DNA from: Lactobacillus iners DSM 13335
GTDB taxonomy: Bacteria > Bacillota > Bacilli > Lactobacillales > Lactobacillaceae
Reading direction: 5' to 3'
NCBI RefSeq assembly: GCF_000160875.1
Contig: NZ_GG700811.1
Coordinates: forward strand, 182,522 to 246,521
Length of the DNA stretch: 64,000 nucleotides
The position numbers and the translations under genes are program-made. Shown in pieces: positions 1 to 8,294 of this stretch; position 1 is the first letter of the stretch; each line of letters starts with the position of its first letter. The notes beneath the pieces were generated by a model that was not told the DNA's origin, ran no database searches, and was given only the letters and a program-made list of their open reading frames with translations.

Positions 1-403
1 TAGGCAAGACTGTAGTTCCAATATCTCTACCATCCATAATTATATTATTCTCACCAGCAATTTTTCGTTGAATTTCTACCATTTTCTTTCTAATTTCTGA
101 TAATGCTGAAACTTGCGATACATTTGCAGTTATCTCCGGAGTTCTAATATCAAAAGAGACATCTTTATCATTGATATAAACTCTTTGATCATCATTTATA
201 TTTTTAAAAGATATAATATTATTATTTAAAGCTTTCAAAATTCCACTTTGATCATCATATGCTAAGTGATTTTGTTTAGCGACTAAAGTACATGCACGAT
301 ACATTGCACCTGTGTCTAAATAAATATATCCCATATTCTTAGCTATTATTTTAGCTACTGTACTTTTTCCTGCAGATGCAGGTCCATCAATTGCTACTTG
401 CAT
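1..403 (-). CDS. cmk: Cytidylate kinase, N-terminal part (cut by window edge)
   Basis: Cytidylate kinase phosphorylates CMP and dCMP to the diphosphates with ATP in pyrimidine nucleotide salvage. About 134 of roughly 220 residues are present; the C-terminus lies outside the window. The protein opens with MQVAIDGPASAGKSTVAK, the P-loop typical of bacterial Cmk, followed by a YLDTGAMYRA nucleotide-binding segment and an IIMDGRDIGT motif near the cut. The ATG at 403 is preceded by GAGGTG at good spacing. It follows ribU on the same strand with an 87-base gap. The identification is firm. Confidence 0.95.
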   Translation of the reverse strand, partial: MQVAIDGPASAGKSTVAKIIAKNMGYIYLDTGAMYRACTLVAKQNHLAYDDQSGILKALNNNIISFKNINDDQRVYINDKDVSFDIRTPEITANVSQVSALSEIRKKMVEIQRKIAGENNIIMDGRDIGTTVLP

Positions 404-490
404 TAACTAAAACACCTCATGTTATTATCTAGTTACTGATTTTAACATAAATATATGGAAAAATATTACAATTTTAAAAACAAGTTATCA

Positions 491-1084
491 TTAACAATTT
501 TTTTCTATAAACTTTTGCAAAGTAGGTATTATTTTGTTGGATAATATCAAAAATAATATACCATTAATAATTCCCTTTATAAGATTAAATGGAGCTATTA
601 AAAATAATATGTAAGCCATTAAATCATTTATTCTAAAATTAACCAGTTGCATATACAAAGGAAGCAAAACATAGTAATTAATTATTGACATTGATATTGT
701 CAACCCACATGTACCTAAAAGAATACCTATGATTTTATGCTTTAACATGTACATTTTATTTTTAGACCAACAATATATGGGAAAAATATAGCATAAACTC
801 GCTACTAAAGCTGCTATTTGACCTAATAATGCTATTAAATTAAATCCCCCTATTATTAAACATAATATCCCCCTAACAATAGCTACTGTAGATCCTACAA
901 TAGGATTAAATACGAAAAATGAAACCATAATAATAATGTCTGAACAATCAAGTTTCAAAAATGATGCCCCAGGAATGATCGGAATAGATATTTGCATAAC
1001 TATAAAGGAAAAAACTCCTAACATCATCGACAATAATAGTATTTTCAATTCATTAATATTATTAACTTTTTGATATCGCTTCAT
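491..1084 (-). CDS. ribU: Riboflavin ECF transporter S component
   Basis: This 197-residue protein is the membrane substrate-binding subunit of an energy-coupling-factor vitamin transporter. It has about five or six hydrophobic segments spread over its length (for example residues 15-37, 47-73, 80-102 and 160-186), the normal size and build of an S component. No motif alone fixes the substrate, but the FMN riboswitch directly upstream makes riboflavin the clear choice. The shared EcfA and EcfT subunits are not in this window. Translation starts at an ATG eight bases after AGGAGG. Expression should fall when FMN is plentiful. Confidence 0.88.
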   Translation of the reverse strand: MKRYQKVNNINELKILLLSMMLGVFSFIVMQISIPIIPGASFLKLDCSDIIIMVSFFVFNPIVGSTVAIVRGILCLIIGGFNLIALLGQIAALVASLCYIFPIYCWSKNKMYMLKHKIIGILLGTCGLTISMSIINYYVLLPLYMQLVNFRINDLMAYILFLIAPFNLIKGIINGILFLILSNKIIPTLQKFIEKNC

Positions 1085-1107
1085 AAAAAAAACCTCCTAA
1101 ATAATAA

Positions 1108-1138
1108 AAAGTCCGTCGTCCAAAGAACAACAGACTTT
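1108..1138 (-). terminator. Riboswitch expression-platform terminator before ribU
   Basis: On the minus strand a 13-pair stem containing G-U pairs and a four-base loop is followed by a T-rich run. It lies between the FMN aptamer and the ribU ribosome binding site, so it looks like the switchable terminator of the riboswitch. Confidence 0.85.
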
Positions 1139-1171
1139 AATTACATATACTAAGTAGGTAAAAAAATGTCT

Positions 1172-1275
1172 GTCTTCTTTCATCTAGACTATACTATCGG
1201 TATCCTTGTGGATTCTGCTAAAAAGCTCGCGGACTGATTTACCGCCGGTCAGGAATTTCACCTTGCCCTGAAGAC
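1172..1275 (-). ncRNA. FMN riboswitch (RFN element)
   Basis: The minus strand carries the conserved RFN core, including AGGGCAAGGTGAAATTCC, then GACCGGCGGTAAAT and CCGCGAGC. The closing P1 helix is GTCTTC at the 5' end paired with GAAGAC at the 3' end. The aptamer is complete and is followed by a terminator hairpin, which indicates transcriptional control of ribU by FMN. Confidence 0.95.
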
Positions 1276-1289
1276 AACATACTTTTTTT

Positions 1290-1320
1290 ATTATAATAAT
1301 ATATATTTCAACAAATGTAA
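1290..1320 (-). promoter_or_regulatory. Likely promoter of the ribU riboswitch transcript
   Basis: A perfect minus-strand TATAAT occurs at 1295-1290, about 15 bases before the aptamer. The -35 region is weak (TACATT or TTACAT at 18-19 bases), so only the -10 box is well supported. Confidence 0.45.
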
Positions 1321-1324
1321 ATTA

Positions 1325-1351
1325 AAAGTGTGCAGATGTACTGCACACTTT
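1325..1351 (-). terminator. Terminator of the YpbE-like gene
   Basis: An 11-bp perfect inverted repeat (AAAGTGTGCAG and its complement around a 5-base loop) begins just after the stop codon of the upstream gene and runs into a T-rich tail on the minus strand. Confidence 0.85.
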
Positions 1352-1354
1352 CGA

Positions 1355-2137
1355 TTATTTCTTATTTTCAGAAGACTTTTCTTTCGACTCTTTTTCCGTA
1401 TTAGATGATTTAGCACTATCTGACTTTTTATCATTTGCATTGGATTTCTTATCATCTTTTGCTTTGTCATCTTTTTTACTACCATTATCTTTGCCTTTTT
1501 CAGATCCTTTGTCGGCTTTTTCATTAGATTTTGGTTTTTCATCCTTTTTACTACCATTATCTTTGCCTTTTTCAGATCCCTTGTCGACTTTATGCTCGAC
1601 CTTGGCCTTAGAAGTTGCAGCCTTACTATGACTAGCCTTAGCACTCACACCTTTATGTTGATTTACATGAGTAGTTTTAGTAGATGCAGCTGAACTATTA
1701 CTGTTATGACTACTATCTTGGGTATTATTAGATGCTGTAGTGGTTGAACTGTCATTACTTTTTTCATTAGATGAATCGTCACTAGACGAATCATCCTTAT
1801 CTGCATCATCATCATCATCAGACTTTTTCTCGTGTTTTTTCTTTTTATGACTGTCTTTTGAGTCACGGTTATGCACCAATTCCGACTTTTGACTATCATT
1901 ATCAGAACGTGATGTAAAATGTGCTATAACTAAAGGAACACACACCAAAAATAATAAAACTAATGTAGCTAAGACCAATATACTGCGTCTTTTACTTTTT
2001 CTCTTAGCAACTGTAGATGAAGGAACAGATCGTATTCTGCGTTTAGTATTTCCTGCCGATGAAGTTTTCTGCACACTACCTCGAGGAGTACTTGGTCTTT
2101 CATAATGTTTAATAGGTTCTTCTGAGTCTTTATTCAT
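1355..2137 (-). CDS. Single-pass membrane protein, YpbE-like without LysM
   Basis: This 260-residue protein has a basic cytoplasmic N-terminus, one membrane helix at about residues 52-73, and a long, highly charged outer part. The outer part is Ser/Asp-rich at about 95-150 and Lys/Asp/Glu-rich from about 185 to the end. In lactobacilli the gene between rluB and cmk commonly codes for a YpbE-type protein that ends in a LysM peptidoglycan-binding domain; here no LysM sequence is visible and the protein ends SENKK. Two copies of DKGSEKGKDNGSKKD occur 24 residues apart. The ATG is preceded by AGGAGA. The role is unknown; a cell-wall-spanning stalk is possible. Confidence 0.6.
   Translation of the reverse strand: MNKDSEEPIKHYERPSTPRGSVQKTSSAGNTKRRIRSVPSSTVAKRKSKRRSILVLATLVLLFLVCVPLVIAHFTSRSDNDSQKSELVHNRDSKDSHKKKKHEKKSDDDDDADKDDSSSDDSSNEKSNDSSTTTASNNTQDSSHNSNSSAASTKTTHVNQHKGVSAKASHSKAATSKAKVEHKVDKGSEKGKDNGSKKDEKPKSNEKADKGSEKGKDNGSKKDDKAKDDKKSNANDKKSDSAKSSNTEKESKEKSSENKK
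1467..1586. repeat. 48-bp direct repeat with 72-bp period inside the YpbE-like gene
   Basis: Positions 1467-1514 and 1539-1586 match at 46 of 48 bases. The period is a whole number of codons (24), so copy-number change would lengthen or shorten the protein without shifting the frame. Confidence 0.85.
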
Positions 2138-2203
2138 AATAATATCTCCTATATAGACTTAATCTCCCTTATATTTTAACACATACAAAAAATATATATG
2201 AAA

Positions 2204-2923
2204 TTAATTTTCACTATGTTTTAATTTGTTAATTTCTTCATGTGTCAACTCTCTATATTCACCCGAAATCAATGATTTCAAAGTTAGAAAAGCATAACGT
2301 TCACGTGATAATTTATCAACCAAATGATTAACTGCTTTAAACATATTTTTTACTTGATGATAATGACCTTCATGAATAGTCAACTGAACCAACTGAATAT
2401 TGCGATTCTTATCTGTTTTAATGATTTTGACTTTAGCTGGTGCTGTCTTCCTACCATCAATTGTTACACCATGTTTTAAATCATATATCTCACTAGCAGT
2501 TAAAAAGCCGCTAATTTTAGCTACATAAACTTTTTCAATTTCATTTTTAGGATGCATCAAACGGTTAGCAAGTTCACCATCATTAGTCATTAATAACAAG
2601 CCAGATGTATCATAATCCAACCGCCCTACTGGATATAATCTATAAGGTAAATCTTTAAAAAAATCGGTTACTGTTTTTCGACCCTTATTATCACTTACAG
2701 TTGATACAACATTACGTGGTTTATACAAAAGATACGTATGTAACTGTTCTTTATGGATAGGAACTCCATTAACTTCAATTTTATCGTTATCGTCCACTTT
2801 AGTTCCCAATGTCGTAACAAGATTTCCATTTACTGTAACTTGGCCCGAGGTAATAAGTATTTCAGCCTTTCTTCTTGATGCTATTCCTGCTTCAGCAATA
2901 ACTTTTTGCAATCTTAATTTCAT
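2204..2923 (-). CDS. rluB: 23S rRNA pseudouridine synthase B
   Basis: This 239-residue protein is a member of the RluB/RsuA family, which makes a pseudouridine in helix 89-90 of 23S rRNA. An S4 RNA-binding domain occupies residues 1-60, with LQKVIAEAGIASRRKAE as its signature. The synthase domain follows with the catalytic aspartate in GRLDYDTSGLLLMTNDG. Length is normal for the family. It sits directly downstream of scpB, the usual arrangement in Firmicutes, and starts with ATG after GAGGAG. Confidence 0.93.
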   Translation of the reverse strand: MKLRLQKVIAEAGIASRRKAEILITSGQVTVNGNLVTTLGTKVDDNDKIEVNGVPIHKEQLHTYLLYKPRNVVSTVSDNKGRKTVTDFFKDLPYRLYPVGRLDYDTSGLLLMTNDGELANRLMHPKNEIEKVYVAKISGFLTASEIYDLKHGVTIDGRKTAPAKVKIIKTDKNRNIQLVQLTIHEGHYHQVKNMFKAVNHLVDKLSRERYAFLTLKSLISGEYRELTHEEINKLKHSEN

Positions 2924-2941
2924 ATTTACTCCTCTTATTAA

Positions 2942-3508
2942 TTAAATATCGTCACTATTATTAAATAGTTCTACTTGTTGACTATCTATAACTGAATCTG
3001 AAAAACTTTCTATCAAAGGCAGATCGTCTAAAGATTGATAACCAAAATATTGCAAAAAATATTCAGTAGTAACATACAAATTTGGATGCCCTGCTACTTC
3101 TTTCTTGCCACTGATTTCGACTAATCCTCGCCATATTAATGTTTGAATTGCACCTGCAGAATTAACACCACGAATATCATCAATCTCAATTCTTGTGATT
3201 GGTTGTCTATATGCAACAATAGATAAAACTTCTAAAGCCGATTGACTAAGGTTTTTATTTAAATCTTTTTGGAAATATCTACCTACAATGTCTGAACACG
3301 AATTTTTTGTTACTAATTTTATAACATCATTAACCCTTAAGATACTCAACCCACAATCGTGATCATCTTCTAATTTATCTTTGGTCTTTTTTATTATCTC
3401 ATGTAATTGCAAAGCAGGAATATCTAATAATTGCGATAACTGATCTTCTGTAATACCTTCATCTCCTGCTAAATACAATATTGCTTCTAATTGTGCCTCT
3501 TTACTCAT
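2942..3508 (-). CDS. scpB: Segregation and condensation protein B
   Basis: ScpB is a winged-helix kleisin-interacting subunit that joins ScpA and Smc in the condensin complex that folds and separates chromosomes. The 188-residue product has the two winged-helix units, with ALEVLSIVAYRQPITRIEIDDIRG as the most typical stretch of the family (shown only as a family signature). I chose the ATG at 3508, which follows the scpA stop codon by one base; a longer form would begin with TTG at 3517. Translational coupling to scpA is likely because the ribosome binding site is weak. Confidence 0.93.
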   Translation of the reverse strand: MSKEAQLEAILYLAGDEGITEDQLSQLLDIPALQLHEIIKKTKDKLEDDHDCGLSILRVNDVIKLVTKNSCSDIVGRYFQKDLNKNLSQSALEVLSIVAYRQPITRIEIDDIRGVNSAGAIQTLIWRGLVEISGKKEVAGHPNLYVTTEYFLQYFGYQSLDDLPLIESFSDSVIDSQQVELFNNSDDI

Positions 3509-3509
3509 T

Positions 3510-4241
3510 TTATGCAACTAAACTTTCTATCACTAAATCTTCAAAATCACTTTCTTGATACACTTTAATCTTTTGATTTCTACATAACTCCAAAATTGCC
3601 AAAAATAATGATATTAATTCATCAACTGTGGTTAGTTCTGCACTTAATTCAAAAAAACTTAAGTTATGTGCAGAATGTAATTTAGAAGAAAGCCATAGAA
3701 CCATATCTTCAATCGATACTTCTTTAATATTAACTTCACCAACATTATTTTTGTGTTGAAACCGTTGCAAAACAACAAAAAAAGCACGAGCTAATTGCTT
3801 ACTGGAAATTTCTCCAAATGGCAATAAACTAACTTTCTTTTGCGAAGCAACAGATGGCTCTTTAGCTACAGTAATAGGTGCACTTTTCTGTCTTTCATCT
3901 AAAAATTCTGATATTTTCTTAAATATCGAATATTGTACTAACTGTTCTACTAACTCTTCTCTAGGATCGTCATCTTCTATTATTTCATTATCAAAATCAT
4001 TTTTAGGCAACAAATATTGCGATTTAATTTTAAGCAATGAAGAAGCCATCACAAAATACTCACCAGCAATTTTTAAATCCAAAGTTTGCCACTTACTTAA
4101 GTAAGCTAAATATTGACTTGTAATCTTAGCTATCGGAATATCATAAATATCAATCTTCTGTGATTTAATTAAATGTAGTAACAAATCTAACGGACCTGAA
4201 AAATTAGGCAGTTCAAGATTCAAATTAGTATCATCTATCAT
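3510..4241 (-). CDS. scpA: Segregation and condensation protein A
   Basis: This 243-residue kleisin bridges the Smc heads in the condensin complex. The N-terminal FSGPLDLLLHLIKSQKIDIYDI motif and an acidic middle followed by a C-terminal winged helix are characteristic. It overlaps the end of ribT by four bases (ATGA) and is followed at once by scpB, so the three genes are probably translated as a coupled unit. Smc itself is not in this window. Confidence 0.94.
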   Translation of the reverse strand: MIDDTNLNLELPNFSGPLDLLLHLIKSQKIDIYDIPIAKITSQYLAYLSKWQTLDLKIAGEYFVMASSLLKIKSQYLLPKNDFDNEIIEDDDPREELVEQLVQYSIFKKISEFLDERQKSAPITVAKEPSVASQKKVSLLPFGEISSKQLARAFFVVLQRFQHKNNVGEVNIKEVSIEDMVLWLSSKLHSAHNLSFFELSAELTTVDELISLFLAILELCRNQKIKVYQESDFEDLVIESLVA

Positions 4242-4597
4242 GTATCAGATTCCTCTATATATTTCATTAAATATGCATAATCAGGCATCGTACATAATAA
4301 TCTATTTTGATATAATTCATGCAATTCCTTCATAATCATTTCTATTATCTTTTCACGATCATAGCTAGGATTAATAGATACATATCTAATGACAACAAAC
4401 TCAGCTTCCACTTGCACACAAACTACGCCTTGAAAATCAACTGTGGGATTACTACGATATAAATAAACAGTATATATATCACTTTCATTATACAATTTTA
4501 TTTCTGCAAGCAAATTTTTTAAAATCTTAAACTCATCAAAATAGGACAAATATCCCATAACTATTTTTTCATAATTGTTTTTATATTTATATAACAT
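4238..4597 (-). CDS. ribT: RibT-like GNAT-family protein
   Basis: This protein of about 119 residues stands in the xerD-scpA gap where lactobacilli and bacilli carry the RibT-like protein, a small GNAT-fold acyltransferase of uncertain role. The sequence has alternating strands and helices, with a GYLSYFDEFKILKNLLAEI helix early on. I chose the ATG at 4597 because AAGGTAG precedes it at good spacing; an upstream ATG at 4639 would overlap xerD by 32 bases and lacks such a site. Sequence conservation is low, so family membership rests mainly on position and length. Confidence 0.65.
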   Translation of the reverse strand: MLYKYKNNYEKIVMGYLSYFDEFKILKNLLAEIKLYNESDIYTVYLYRSNPTVDFQGVVCVQVEAEFVVIRYVSINPSYDREKIIEMIMKELHELYQNRLLCTMPDYAYLMKYIEESDT

Positions 4598-4607
4598 AGC
4601 AACTACC

Positions 4608-5498
4608 TTAAATACGAGGATGTGTACGTTTATAAACATCCATAATATGTTTTTGAGTTAAATTAGTATAAATCTGTGTGGTAGAAATATCACTATGGCC
4701 CAAAATTTCTTGAACAATACGCAAATCTGCACCATTTTCTAATAAATGTGTTGCAAATGTATGGCGTAATGTATGTGGAGTAACATTTTTATTGATCCCT
4801 GCTAATTGGCAATAACGTTTTATCATTTGCCAAACGGCCTGTCTAGTAATTTTTCCTCCCCTACTATTTAAAAATATTGCTTTTTCAAATTTGCCAGATT
4901 CTAAGAGCGTTTTATTTCTCACTGTAATCTGATACTTTTTTATCCATGACATGGCAACATTACTGATAGGTATGAGTCTTTGCTTTGATCCCTTACCAAA
5001 TACTTTAATTAAATGCAATTCTTCATGAATACTATCCTCATTTAGATTAATAACTTCACTTACTCGCATACCAGTAGCATACAAAGTCTCTAAAATTGCA
5101 CGATCTCTAATTCCTAAATCTGTTGTAGTATCAGGCATATTAATCAATTTAGTCACCTCTGTAGTACTCATAGCAGTAGGTAACCTTTTTTCTTTTTTCG
5201 GAGAATCAATTCTCAAAAGAGGATCTTGTTTAATCAAATTTTGTCTAAACAACCATTGATAAAATTTTCTCAAACTTGATAACATACGACTAATACTTGC
5301 AATAGCTTTTCCTTTATCACGCTCTTGTGCAAAAAACGAATCGATAATTAAAGCGTCTACTTCCCATGTAGTAATACCCAATGATTTTAAAAATGAGAAA
5401 TACTCCAATAAATCTTGCCGATAGGATAATAAAGTATTATTACTCAATCCACGTTCAATTTGGGCAAAACGCAAATAATCTTCAAGACTATCATTCAT
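4608..5498 (-). CDS. xerD: Site-specific tyrosine recombinase XerD
   Basis: XerD resolves chromosome dimers at dif together with a partner recombinase. After an N-terminal SAM-like domain (LEDYLRFAQIERGLSNNT), the catalytic domain shows the full set of residues: Arg in ATGMRVSEV, Lys in FGKGSKQR, His and Arg in HTLRHTFATHL, His in LGHSDISTTQ and the tyrosine in QIYTNL. Length is about 296 residues, normal for Xer proteins. Two adjacent ATG codons at 5501 and 5498 lie after AAGG, and the second has the better spacing. The gene overlaps the end of cvfB by a few bases. Confidence 0.93.
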   Translation of the reverse strand: MNDSLEDYLRFAQIERGLSNNTLLSYRQDLLEYFSFLKSLGITTWEVDALIIDSFFAQERDKGKAIASISRMLSSLRKFYQWLFRQNLIKQDPLLRIDSPKKEKRLPTAMSTTEVTKLINMPDTTTDLGIRDRAILETLYATGMRVSEVINLNEDSIHEELHLIKVFGKGSKQRLIPISNVAMSWIKKYQITVRNKTLLESGKFEKAIFLNSRGGKITRQAVWQMIKRYCQLAGINKNVTPHTLRHTFATHLLENGADLRIVQEILGHSDISTTQIYTNLTQKHIMDVYKRTHPRI

Positions 5499-6372
5499 CA
5501 TTTTCAACCTTATCAAATAAACTAATAACGCCAGCGTCATTATCAACAGTAATTAATTTTGCTTTCAGCAAATGACCTAAAGCACGCTTAAAGGCTGATT
5601 TAGAAATGCCAAAATGTTGTTTAATTAAGTTAGCATCTGATCTATCACAAAATGGTAAGGACTTTGTGCTTTCACGATTTAAACTAACCAAAATCATCTG
5701 TGCATCATCATCTATTTCTTCATAATTACGTGGTAACACACTCATATTTAACCTACCATACTGACTATTACCAATTACCCGTCCAGTAACTTGTTCTCCT
5801 AGACGTAACGGTCTATATGATTGTGATTCATGAATAAACGCTAAATAAAAATCGGTTGTTATTAAAAAGGCACCAATTTCATATGTCAAATACACTGTAC
5901 CAGTTAATTCTTTATTCATCAAATTATTGGGATAATTAGCAGCTAGTTGAGTAAATACATCACCATCAGCTAATTTTGCCCATATTCTATCTTTATGGTC
6001 TGTCTCTAACCTGACTAATAAACGGTCACCTTTCTTAGGCCATCTACTTTTATCTAATGGCAAATCATCTAACGAAAGTGCAACATCCTTATCTTTCAAT
6101 CCTATATCTAAAAACACACCCAAATCTTTTCTAACTTCTGTAACAGTTGACCATCCATATTGATCTTCTTGAGCAAAAGGATAAAATTGCGTCATCACAT
6201 GCTTATGATTTTTATTTTCATAAACAAATCCTTTAACTATGTCACCGAGTTTTAATGGTTCTTCTTGTGTAAGTTCAACATTATTCAACTCAAAGGTCAC
6301 ACCTGAAACCTGAACAAAAAATGCATTAGTATTTTTATCAATTACTTTACCAGAAACAATTTTTCCAAGCAT
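5491..6372 (-). CDS. cvfB: S1-type RNA-binding protein CvfB
   Basis: CvfB (YitL) is a cytoplasmic protein with tandem S1-like domains and a C-terminal winged helix, linked to RNA turnover and virulence control in staphylococci. The 293-residue product shows repeated S1-like beta modules (GKVIDKNTNAFFVQVSG, then VRKDLGVFLDIGLKDKDVAL and GTVYLTYEIGAFLITTD) and a winged-helix end (IKQHFGISKSAFKRALGHL). The ATG at 6372 is chosen because GAGGAG precedes it; longer reading frames to 6426 have no such site. Confidence 0.9.
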   Translation of the reverse strand: MLGKIVSGKVIDKNTNAFFVQVSGVTFELNNVELTQEEPLKLGDIVKGFVYENKNHKHVMTQFYPFAQEDQYGWSTVTEVRKDLGVFLDIGLKDKDVALSLDDLPLDKSRWPKKGDRLLVRLETDHKDRIWAKLADGDVFTQLAANYPNNLMNKELTGTVYLTYEIGAFLITTDFYLAFIHESQSYRPLRLGEQVTGRVIGNSQYGRLNMSVLPRNYEEIDDDAQMILVSLNRESTKSLPFCDRSDANLIKQHFGISKSAFKRALGHLLKAKLITVDNDAGVISLFDKVENDE

Positions 6373-6434
6373 ATTACTCCTCATCTTTACATAATCATTA
6401 TTATGATAAGTATAAATTAAAATCAAGAAAAATA

Positions 6435-6465
6435 AAAGAATCTAGACAACATATCTAGATTCTTT
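6435..6465 (-). terminator. Terminator of pyk
   Basis: A 12-bp perfect inverted repeat (AAAGAATCTAGA) with a 7-base loop lies 23 bases after the pyk stop codon and is followed by T-rich sequence on the minus strand. It separates the pfkA-pyk unit from cvfB. Confidence 0.9.
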
Positions 6466-6487
6466 ATTATTTTAAATTACTCTAAAT

Positions 6488-8257
6488 TTAAATATTTGAG
6501 GCTTCGCCTAAGTATACTGCTCCACGACGTGCATCAACAGTGATCTTAGAACCATCTTTAACCTTGCTTACAGCATCAGTAGCACCAACAACAACAGGAA
6601 TTCCCAATGAAAGTCCTACAACTGCTGCATGACTAGTTAAACCAGATGCTTCAACTACTAAAGCAGATGCTTTCTTAATAGCAGGTAAATAATCTTTGTT
6701 AGTAGTCTTAGCAACTAAAATATCGCCTTCTTGTACTTTGTTATTTGCATCTTCTGCAGAATCAACAACAACAGCACTACCTATAACTGATTGTTCACCT
6801 ACACCTAAACCTTTAACAAGTTGTGTACCGATTAATTGTAATTTCATCAAGTTTGTAGTACCAGTTTGACCCAAAGGCACACCTGCTACGATGATTACTA
6901 AATCACCATCTTTAGCAAGTCCAGATTCCTTAGCCAATTCTGCAGCTTTATCAAACATTTCTTCAGTAGTCTTTGGCTTTTCAACCAACATTGGTTTAAC
7001 ACCCCAAACAACTCCCAATGAATGTTGTGTCTTTTCGTCAAATGTCATAGCAATAATATCTGCATTTGGACGATACTTAGAAATCATACGTGCAGTATAA
7101 CCTGATTCAGTAGCAGCGATAATAGTCTTAACGCCCAATTCTTCTGCAGTTCTAACAACGGATTCACCAATTGCTTCAGTAACATTAGAACCTTGGTATT
7201 CTTCAAATCTTTGAAGAGCCAAGCTATTACGCTCTGCAAGTTGCTTTTCAGTACGCATATCAATATCAGCCATAGCTTTAACTGAGTTAACAGGGTAAAG
7301 ACCATTAGCAGATTCACCTGAAAGCATAGTAGCATCAGTACCATCCAAAACAGCATTAGCAACGTCAGTAACTTCAGCACGAGTTGGACGTGGATGTTCT
7401 TGCATAGAGTCAAGCATTTGAGTAGCAGTTATAACTGGCTTACCTAATCTGTTACACTTCTTGATCAATTCTTTTTGTACAAATGGCACATTGATAAATG
7501 GAATTTCAACACCCATGTCACCACGAGCAATCATCAAACCATCTGATACTTTCAAAATTTCATCAATATTGTCAATACCTTCTTGAGATTCAATCTTAGG
7601 GAAGATCTTTACATATTCACAATGACCTTCTTCAAGTAATTGTCTGATATCCAAAACATCTTGTGCTTTACGAACAAATGAAGCAGCAATAAAGTTAATA
7701 CCTTGTGTTAAACCAAATTTGATATCATCAGTATCTTTTTCAGTAATACCTGGGAGGCGGATTTCAACACCTGGTGCATTAACACCTTTCTTAGAACCAA
7801 TTTTACCTGTGTTTTGAGCTTCACAAACAAGTTCTTGATTAGCTTCATCTTTTTCTAAGATAAGCAAGTCTACTAAACCGTCATCGATTAAAACATGACC
7901 GCCAACCTTAGTATCACTATATAATCCTGGATAAGTAACATGAATCTTGTCTTTGTTACCTACTTTGGTAGCATCCATTGAGATTCTAATCTTATCACCA
8001 GTATTGATAATAAACTTACCGCCTTCTTGATCAGTAGTTCTAATTTCAGCACCTTTGGTATCAAGAAGAACTCCTAATAATAAGCCTGTTTTCTTCTCAA
8101 TTTCACGAACCATTCTCATACGTTCAGCATGTTCAGGGTGATCACCGTGTGAAAAATTGAAACGGAAAATGTTTGCACCAGCTTCTGCCAATTTGGTAAT
8201 TGTTTCAATATCATTTGAGGCTGGTCCTAAAGTACTAACAATCTTAGTTTTCTTCAT
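6488..8257 (-). CDS. pyk: Pyruvate kinase
   Basis: Pyruvate kinase makes pyruvate and ATP from phosphoenolpyruvate and ADP, the last step of glycolysis. The 589-residue protein starts with MKKTKIVSTLGPAS and has the FRFNFSHG substrate segment, the catalytic signature MIARGDMGVEIP and the TATQMLDSM loop. It has the extra C-terminal domain of about 110 residues found in Bacilli, related to PEP-utilising enzymes, including TSHAAVVGLSLGIPVV. It is 37 bases downstream of pfkA, so two key steps of glycolysis are made together. Confidence 0.98.
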   Translation of the reverse strand: MKKTKIVSTLGPASNDIETITKLAEAGANIFRFNFSHGDHPEHAERMRMVREIEKKTGLLLGVLLDTKGAEIRTTDQEGGKFIINTGDKIRISMDATKVGNKDKIHVTYPGLYSDTKVGGHVLIDDGLVDLLILEKDEANQELVCEAQNTGKIGSKKGVNAPGVEIRLPGITEKDTDDIKFGLTQGINFIAASFVRKAQDVLDIRQLLEEGHCEYVKIFPKIESQEGIDNIDEILKVSDGLMIARGDMGVEIPFINVPFVQKELIKKCNRLGKPVITATQMLDSMQEHPRPTRAEVTDVANAVLDGTDATMLSGESANGLYPVNSVKAMADIDMRTEKQLAERNSLALQRFEEYQGSNVTEAIGESVVRTAEELGVKTIIAATESGYTARMISKYRPNADIIAMTFDEKTQHSLGVVWGVKPMLVEKPKTTEEMFDKAAELAKESGLAKDGDLVIIVAGVPLGQTGTTNLMKLQLIGTQLVKGLGVGEQSVIGSAVVVDSAEDANNKVQEGDILVAKTTNKDYLPAIKKASALVVEASGLTSHAAVVGLSLGIPVVVGATDAVSKVKDGSKITVDARRGAVYLGEASNI

Positions 8258-8294
8258 CTATAAAATCTCCTATAAAATATTTATTAATGCAAAA

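Noticed and set aside
1467..1586. Possible CRISPR-like repeat
   Set aside because: Only two copies inside a coding gene, in frame, with no spacer array or cas genes.
1440..1899. Several open frames in other frames of the YpbE-like gene
   Set aside because: They result from the repetitive Lys/Asp/Ser codons of the real gene; the true frame has the membrane helix and binding site.
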